Source: Citrobacter youngae ATCC 29220
GTDB taxonomy: Bacteria > Pseudomonadota > Gammaproteobacteria > Enterobacterales > Enterobacteriaceae
Reading direction: 5' to 3'
Length of the DNA stretch: 64,000 bases
Assembly (NCBI RefSeq): GCF_000155975.1
Contig: NZ_GG730302.1
Coordinates: 426,277-490,276 of the forward strand
Below the pieces are notes generated by a model. That model did not search any database. It was not told the DNA's origin and saw only the letters and a program-made list of their open reading frames with translations. The first letter of the stretch is position 1; the number at the start of each line of letters is the position of its first letter. Of the stretch, positions 59,534 through 64,000 are shown one piece after another. The translations under genes and the position numbers were made by a program.

Positions 59534-59608
59534 CCATCCCCGGACCCGGTTTTGGGGTGAAAGCGTAAAAAGAAAAGCAGGGCACGCGCCACCCTAACCC
59601 GGTGGCGC
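59534..59608 (+). other. Hairpins between rbsB and rbsK
   Basis: Two hairpins lie in the 141-bp gap: CATCCCC/GGGGTG (about 59535-59559) followed by an A-rich stretch, and a perfect GCGCCACC/GGTGGCGC (59586-59608) with a 7-base loop. They may end part of the transcripts or protect rbsB mRNA. E. coli makes a small RNA (RbsZ) from this 3' region; an equivalent here is possible but unproven. Confidence 0.5.
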
Positions 59609-59631
59609 ACTTTGACTTGGAAACACCAAAC

Positions 59632-60561
59632 ATGAAAACCGCAGGCAACCTCGTTGTTCTTGGCAGTATCAATGCCGATCACATCCTTAACCTTAAATCT
59701 TTCCCAACGCCTGGTGAAACCGTAACGGGTAGCCATTATCAAGTCGCCTTTGGCGGAAAAGGCGCTAATCAGGCGGTTGCTGCGGGTCGTAGTGGCGCGA
59801 AGATTGCGTTTATTGCCTGTACGGGAGATGACGATATTGGCGAAAGTGTGCGTAAACAGTTGGCCAAAGATAACATCGATATTGCGCCGATTAGCGTCAT
59901 TTCGGGGGAGTCGACCGGCGTGGCGTTGATTTTTGTGAATGGTGAAGGTGAGAACGTTATTGGCATTCATGCCGGAGCGAACGCTGCGCTTTCTCCTGCG
60001 CTGGTGGAAGCACAGCGCGACCGCATTGCGCAGGCGTCTGCCTTACTGATGCAGTTAGAGTCGCCAATCGAAAGCGTGCTGGCTGCGGCAAAAATTGCAC
60101 AGCAAAATAAGACCACGGTTGCCCTTAACCCAGCTCCGGCGCGTGAGCTTTCTGACGAACTGTTGGCGCTGGTGGATATTATTACCCCGAATGAAACCGA
60201 GGCTGAGAAGCTGACGGGGATCCGGGTAGAAAACGATGAAGATGCGGCCAAAGCGGCGCAGGCATTGCACGCGAAAGGGATCCATACTGTACTGATTACT
60301 TTAGGTAGTCGCGGCGTGTGGGCCAGCGTGAATGGCGAAGGTCACCGAGTGCCTGGTTTTAAAGTAGACGCTGTTGATACCATCGCCGCCGGGGATACCT
60401 TTAACGGCGCGTTAATTACAGCGTTACTGGAGGAGATTCCGCTGCCTGAAGCGATCCGTTTTGCACACGCGGCAGCGGCGATTGCGGTTACACGTAAAGG
60501 TGCGCAACCTTCCGTTCCATGGCGCGAAGAAATAGAAGCGTTTTTAAGTCAACAGAGGTAA
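59632..60561 (+). CDS. rbsK: Ribokinase
   Basis: This 309-residue PfkB-family kinase makes ribose-5-phosphate. It has the N-terminal G-G-K-G-A-N-Q-A-V-A-A and the C-terminal D-T-I-A-A-G-D-T-F-N-G-A motif with the catalytic Asp. The ATG at 59632 gives the E. coli length; the earlier in-frame ATG at 59602 lies inside a hairpin. rbsR starts 3 bp after the stop. Confidence 0.97.
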   Translation: MKTAGNLVVLGSINADHILNLKSFPTPGETVTGSHYQVAFGGKGANQAVAAGRSGAKIAFIACTGDDDIGESVRKQLAKDNIDIAPISVISGESTGVALIFVNGEGENVIGIHAGANAALSPALVEAQRDRIAQASALLMQLESPIESVLAAAKIAQQNKTTVALNPAPARELSDELLALVDIITPNETEAEKLTGIRVENDEDAAKAAQALHAKGIHTVLITLGSRGVWASVNGEGHRVPGFKVDAVDTIAAGDTFNGALITALLEEIPLPEAIRFAHAAAAIAVTRKGAQPSVPWREEIEAFLSQQR

Positions 60562-60564
60562 CGC

Positions 60565-61557
60565 TTGGCTACAATGAAGGACGTTGCCCGCTTGGCGGGT
60601 GTTTCTACGTCGACGGTTTCTCACGTCATTAATAAAGATCGCTTTGTCAGTGAGTTTGTCACTGACAAAGTTGAAGCGGCGATTAAAGAGCTTAACTACG
60701 CGCCCTCCGCGCTGGCGCGTAGTCTCAAGTTAAATCAGACCCGTACCATTGGCATGTTAATCACTGCCAGTACCAATCCCTTCTATTCCGAGCTGGTTCG
60801 CGGCGTTGAACGTAGCTGTTTTGAACGCGGCTACAGCCTGGTGTTATGTAATACCGAAGGCGATGAACAGCGTATGAACCGTAATCTGGAAACGCTGATG
60901 CAAAAACGAGTGGATGGCTTGCTGCTACTCTGCACGGAAACACATCAACCTTCCAGAGAGATCATGCAACGTTATCCTTCTATTCCTACCGTGATGATGG
61001 ACTGGTCGCCCTTTGATGGCGAAAGCGATCTGATTCAGGATAACTCCCTGTTGGGCGGGGATTTAGCCACTCAACATCTTATCGAAAAAGGTTTTACGCG
61101 TATTGCCTGTATTACCGGGCCGCTGGATAAAACACCGGCGCGTTTACGTCTGGAAGGGTATCGGGCGGCGATGAAGCGGGCGGGGTTGCCTGTCCCGGAA
61201 GGTTACGAGATTACCGGCGACTTTGAGTTCGGCGGTGGGTTTGAAGCCATGCAGACGTTGCTGTCGCATAAACAGCGACCGCAGGCCGTTTTTACCGGCA
61301 ACGATGCAATGGCGGTCGGCGCGTATCAGGCTTTGTACCAGGCGGGATTACGCATTCCGCAGGATATGGCGGTGGTGGGTTATGATGATATCGAGCTGGC
61401 GCGCTATATGACGCCGCCGCTGACGACCATCCATCAACCCAAAGATGAATTGGGCGAACTGGCCATCGATGTGTTAATTCATCGGATGGCGCAGCCCGCA
61501 TTGCAGCAGCAGCGCTTGCAGCTTACTCCTGTTCTGATGGCGCGGGGGTCGGTTTAG
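60565..61557 (+). CDS. rbsR: LacI-family repressor of the ribose operon
   Basis: This 330-residue repressor has an N-terminal LacI-type helix-turn-helix and hinge ([18 protein letters not shown]) and a periplasmic-binding-like core. It starts at a TTG three codons before M-K-D-V, as in E. coli. Residues 30-36 read S-E-F-V-T-D-K where E. coli has S-E-A-I-T-A-K (from memory); the DNA there forms a perfect hairpin. The 3' end overlaps hsrA by 35 bp on the other strand. Confidence 0.97.
   Translation: MATMKDVARLAGVSTSTVSHVINKDRFVSEFVTDKVEAAIKELNYAPSALARSLKLNQTRTIGMLITASTNPFYSELVRGVERSCFERGYSLVLCNTEGDEQRMNRNLETLMQKRVDGLLLLCTETHQPSREIMQRYPSIPTVMMDWSPFDGESDLIQDNSLLGGDLATQHLIEKGFTRIACITGPLDKTPARLRLEGYRAAMKRAGLPVPEGYEITGDFEFGGGFEAMQTLLSHKQRPQAVFTGNDAMAVGAYQALYQAGLRIPQDMAVVGYDDIELARYMTPPLTTIHQPKDELGELAIDVLIHRMAQPALQQQRLQLTPVLMARGSV
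60642..60670. repeat. Perfect 12-bp hairpin within rbsR
   Basis: CTTTGTCAGTGA (60642-60653) and TCACTGACAAAG (60659-60670) are exact inverse copies with a 5-base GTTTG loop. They lie in the codons just after the DNA-binding helices. Long perfect palindromes are uncommon inside coding DNA. Confidence 0.95.
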
Positions 61558-62950
61558 ACTTGTGCCGATCCTTGATCAGGTTACGTCCATCTTTGGCTTT
61601 TAGCAGCATAAACATCACTGCGGAGATAATAGTGATCGCGCCCATGGTTATGAAGGTGTAATGGAACTGTTCAACCGTATTGGTACCTTCCATGCCTTCA
61701 TAGATACGCAGAACGGCGGCGCTGATAGCGACCCCTAAACTGATCGACAGTTGCTGCGTAACGGCCAGCACGCTGTTACCGCTGCTGGCGTTCTCATCGG
61801 TCAGGTCTGCCAGAGTGATGGTATTCATAGAGGTAAACTGGGTGGACATCGCCATGCCTAAAATAAACAGCGGCAGGATCAGCATCCAGACCGGCATGGC
61901 GGGAGATTGCAAAGCGAATTGCGCAATCATCAGGCCGATAAACACCGTAACGCCCACCAGTGTCGTTCTGTAGCCGAGTCGGCGCAGCACCTGCGTCACC
62001 ATTGATTTTGCCAGTATTGATCCCAGTGCCGTTGGCGCCATCATACAACCGGCAATCAGCGCCGGATATCCAAAGCCTACCTGCAGCATCAGCGGCATTA
62101 AGAACGGCACGCACCCTGTACCCAAACGCGTGGCAAGGTTTCCGGCGATCCCGACGGAAAAGGTTCGAGTCTTAAATATAGGAAGCGATATCAGCGGCGT
62201 TGGGTGACGACGAGCGTGTCGAATATAGGCAAGCAGCATCACAATGCTGATAAGAATAATGCTGAGAGCAACCCAGGTAGCGACAAGCTTCTCACCAAAC
62301 AATTCAACGCCGCTGGAAAACAACACCAGACTCAGGCCAAAGAGGAAGAAACCGGTCATATCAAAGCCGCGGCGCGGCGTGGTGAAGTTCGGCATATATT
62401 TGCGGGCATAAAAAATACCGGCAATGCCTATTGGGATATTAATCAGGAAGATCCAGTGCCAACTGGCCCAGGTCACGAGTACTCCGCCCAATACCGGACC
62501 CAGAATCGGCCCGACAAGCCCCGGCATGGTCACGAAGTTAAGTACGGGGAGTAACTCACTGCGCGGATAAGCCCGCAATAAAGCCAGGCGGGCAACGGGC
62601 ATCATCATCGCGCCGCCGATACCCTGAATGACGCGAAAGACCACCAGTTCGCTTAAGGAACTGGATAGCGCGCAGGCCAGCGATCCCAACGTAAAAAGGC
62701 TAACGGCAATCATAAAGACGCGTCGGGTACCGAACCTGTCTGCCAGCCATCCACTTACCGGAATCAGCATAGCGACCGTCAGGGTATAGCTGATTATGGC
62801 CGACTGCATGGCGAGCGGAGAGCGGTTAAGACTATGCGCTATTGCGGGTAAGGCGGTATTGAGGATAGTGGCGTCTAAGGCCTGCATAAAAAAGGCCATG
62901 GCTGCTATCCACGGCAGTCCGGCCATACTGCGAGATTTCTTTTCTGACAT
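61523..62950 (-). CDS. hsrA: MFS efflux transporter HsrA (MdtP/YieO)
   Basis: This 475-residue drug:H+ antiporter of the 14-segment DHA2 class has the motif A-D-R-F-G-T-R-R after segment 2 and G-P-V-L-G-G-V-L in segment 5. I use the ATG at 62950 ([11 protein letters not shown]), which gives the E. coli length. An ATG at 62959 overlapping yieP is possible. It follows yieP by 1 bp and its 3' end overlaps rbsR by 35 bp in a convergent arrangement. Confidence 0.94.
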   Translation of the reverse strand: MSEKKSRSMAGLPWIAAMAFFMQALDATILNTALPAIAHSLNRSPLAMQSAIISYTLTVAMLIPVSGWLADRFGTRRVFMIAVSLFTLGSLACALSSSLSELVVFRVIQGIGGAMMMPVARLALLRAYPRSELLPVLNFVTMPGLVGPILGPVLGGVLVTWASWHWIFLINIPIGIAGIFYARKYMPNFTTPRRGFDMTGFFLFGLSLVLFSSGVELFGEKLVATWVALSIILISIVMLLAYIRHARRHPTPLISLPIFKTRTFSVGIAGNLATRLGTGCVPFLMPLMLQVGFGYPALIAGCMMAPTALGSILAKSMVTQVLRRLGYRTTLVGVTVFIGLMIAQFALQSPAMPVWMLILPLFILGMAMSTQFTSMNTITLADLTDENASSGNSVLAVTQQLSISLGVAISAAVLRIYEGMEGTNTVEQFHYTFITMGAITIISAVMFMLLKAKDGRNLIKDRHKSKPTPAPSEQE

Positions 62951-62951
62951 A

Positions 62952-63656
62952 TTATTCATCCGGTAGCACGTTCGGTGCTATCAGCAATGCCTGACAGGCG
63001 GTGAAGGCGCGATCGCCATCGCTAGCGTCTATTGCATCGACAATGGCCTGGTGTAAATCCAGCTTAACGACATCGTTATAGGTAATAGAGGTAAAGTAGG
63101 TTTGGTAGACGGAATGGAACAGTGATGCAAAGGAGATAAGGAACGGATTTGCGCTCATTTCATAGATGTGTTCATGCCAGGCGATATCAACTTCTATCCA
63201 ACGCTCGCGCCTGAAGTTTCTTTTCAGCTCGACCATCTCTTCCATCAGTGTATTGAGATGCGCTTTTTGCTCTGCCGTACCGATAGTCGCCGCCAGCAAA
63301 CAGGCCTGAGGCTCCAGACTGATACGCATCACCAGAAAATGTTTTATGACCTGCGGAAAATTATCTTCCGTCATCCACCAGGTAAGCAGCTCCTGGTCAA
63401 GGAAATTCCAGTTTGCCTGAGGCATGACGCGAGTACCTATACGCGGGCGCGGTAACACCATACCTTTTGCCGTTAACGTCTTTACCGCTTCCCTTACTGC
63501 GGTACGACTCACGCCAAACTGATCGCCCAGCTCTATTTCACCAGGCAGGATAGCTCCCGGTGCGTATTCACCTTTTAAGATTCGCTGAGCCAACTTTTCG
63601 GCCAGAACATAGGACAGGTTCTTCTGCGCGGCTAGCTGTTGGGCATTTAAAGGCAT
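62952..63656 (-). CDS. yieP: GntR/FadR-family regulator YieP
   Basis: This 234-residue regulator has an N-terminal winged helix ([13 protein letters not shown] near 50-62) and a C-terminal FCD domain. E. coli YieP (230 residues) is little studied and has been linked to 3-hydroxypropionic acid tolerance and to neighbouring yieO. It shares a likely operon with hsrA. The tail differs from E. coli, ending N-V-L-P-D-E. Confidence 0.93.
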   Translation of the reverse strand: MPLNAQQLAAQKNLSYVLAEKLAQRILKGEYAPGAILPGEIELGDQFGVSRTAVREAVKTLTAKGMVLPRPRIGTRVMPQANWNFLDQELLTWWMTEDNFPQVIKHFLVMRISLEPQACLLAATIGTAEQKAHLNTLMEEMVELKRNFRRERWIEVDIAWHEHIYEMSANPFLISFASLFHSVYQTYFTSITYNDVVKLDLHQAIVDAIDASDGDRAFTACQALLIAPNVLPDE

Positions 63657-63807
63657 GATGTTCTTCCTTACTCTTTTTCTTATTCATTAGTATGCCACCA
63701 GGAAGTGTGATTGCTGCTGCAAAAACGGCAAATCGCTTATTTTATGGCATGTTAATAGTGGTTTTGATGAAAAAATACGCACTCGGAAAATTATTTTAAA
63801 TTTCCCC

Positions 63808-63932
63808 TTGTCAGCCTGAAATAACTCCCTATAATGCGCCTCCACTGACACGGAACAACGGATTACACGCCGCCGGGTCAGCGGAGAAAAGCGTAAATAA
63901 ACGCTTGACTCTGAGGCGGGATAGCGTAATAT
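63808..63932 (+). promoter_or_regulatory. rrn operon promoters P1 and P2
   Basis: P1 has TTGTCA (63808-63813), a 16-bp spacer and TATAAT (63830-63835), followed by the GC-rich discriminator GCGCC. A-rich UP-element-like DNA lies just upstream (63786-63803). P2 has TTGACT (63905-63910), a 16-bp spacer and TAATAT (63927-63932). The layout matches E. coli rrnC next to yieP. Confidence 0.93.
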
Positions 63933-63943
63933 GCACACCCCGC

Positions 63944-63982
63944 GCCGCTGAAGAAAAAGCGAAGCGGCACTGCTCTTTAACA
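63944..63982 (+). promoter_or_regulatory. rrn antitermination leader (boxB-boxA)
   Basis: The boxB-like hairpin GCCGCT/AGCGGC (63944-63949 with 63963-63968) is followed by boxA TGCTCTTTAACA (63971-63982), the NusB-S10 loading site. The 16S gene itself starts beyond the window. Confidence 0.9.
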
Positions 63983-64000
63983 ATTTATCAGACAATCTGT

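Overview
The window is the chromosomal replication-origin region of an enterobacterium (Enterobacteriaceae). Most genes match their E. coli K-12 counterparts in order, length and near-identical sequence: dgoKR, yidA, gyrB-recF-dnaN-dnaA, rpmH-rnpA-yidD-yidC-mnmE, mdtL-yidZ-yieE-yieF-adeP-yieH, phoU-pstBACS, glmSU, the nine-gene atp operon, rsmG-mnmG, oriC, mioC-asnC-asnA-viaA-ravA, kup, rbsDACBKR, hsrA-yieP and the promoter/leader of an rrn operon at the right edge. It is not E. coli: tnaCAB is missing between mnmE and mdtL, the cbr/bgl genes are missing between yieH and phoU, and yidX and yidB are missing. GyrB residues and gene content point to the Citrobacter/Salmonella side of the family, Citrobacter being my best guess from memory of sequences (no search was possible).

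Layout. (1) 1-1720: end of the D-galactonate operon (first codons of dgoA, dgoK, dgoR) with three DgoR-type operators. (2) 1769-5105: an accessory operon of three genes joined by 4-bp overlaps. It encodes a beta-barrel, an Omp85-type barrel without POTRA domains and a DUF4056 protein, and sits where E. coli has yidX. (3) 5279-6091: yidA. (4) 6092-11864: a very AT-rich spacer, then a four-gene polyuronate-uptake and lyase operon (ExuT-like transporter, KdgM-like porin, secreted alginate_lyase/PL38-like enzyme, cytoplasmic heparinase II/III-fold lyase) with good CRP-like and KdgR-like sites. It sits where E. coli has yidB. (5) 11892-18660: the dnaA operon with a 138-bp repeat-like insert between dnaN and recF. 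(6) 18661-22518: ribosomal protein, RNase P protein, membrane insertase and tRNA modification genes. (7) 22701-28547: transport, regulator and small enzyme genes. (8) 28631-33394: the phosphate (pst) operon with two pho boxes. (9) 33569-37045: amino-sugar synthesis. (10) 37652-44706: ATP synthase. (11) 45203-48711: rsmG-mnmG, oriC and mioC. (12) 48733-55524: asparagine synthesis, the RavA-ViaA pair and the potassium transporter kup. (13) 55564-61557: ribose uptake and its repressor. (14) 61523-64000: an efflux pump, a GntR regulator and the rrn promoters.

Seven REP/BIME elements lie between genes, several inside operons (pstB/pstA, pstC/pstS, glmS/glmU, rsmG/mnmG). No tRNA, complete rRNA, insertion sequence, prophage or CRISPR array was seen.

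The parts most worth attention are the two accessory operons flanking yidA. Others are a perfect 12-bp hairpin inside the rbsR coding sequence, the repeat-like insert splitting dnaN from recF, and a 64-codon ORF whose stop overlaps the kup start.
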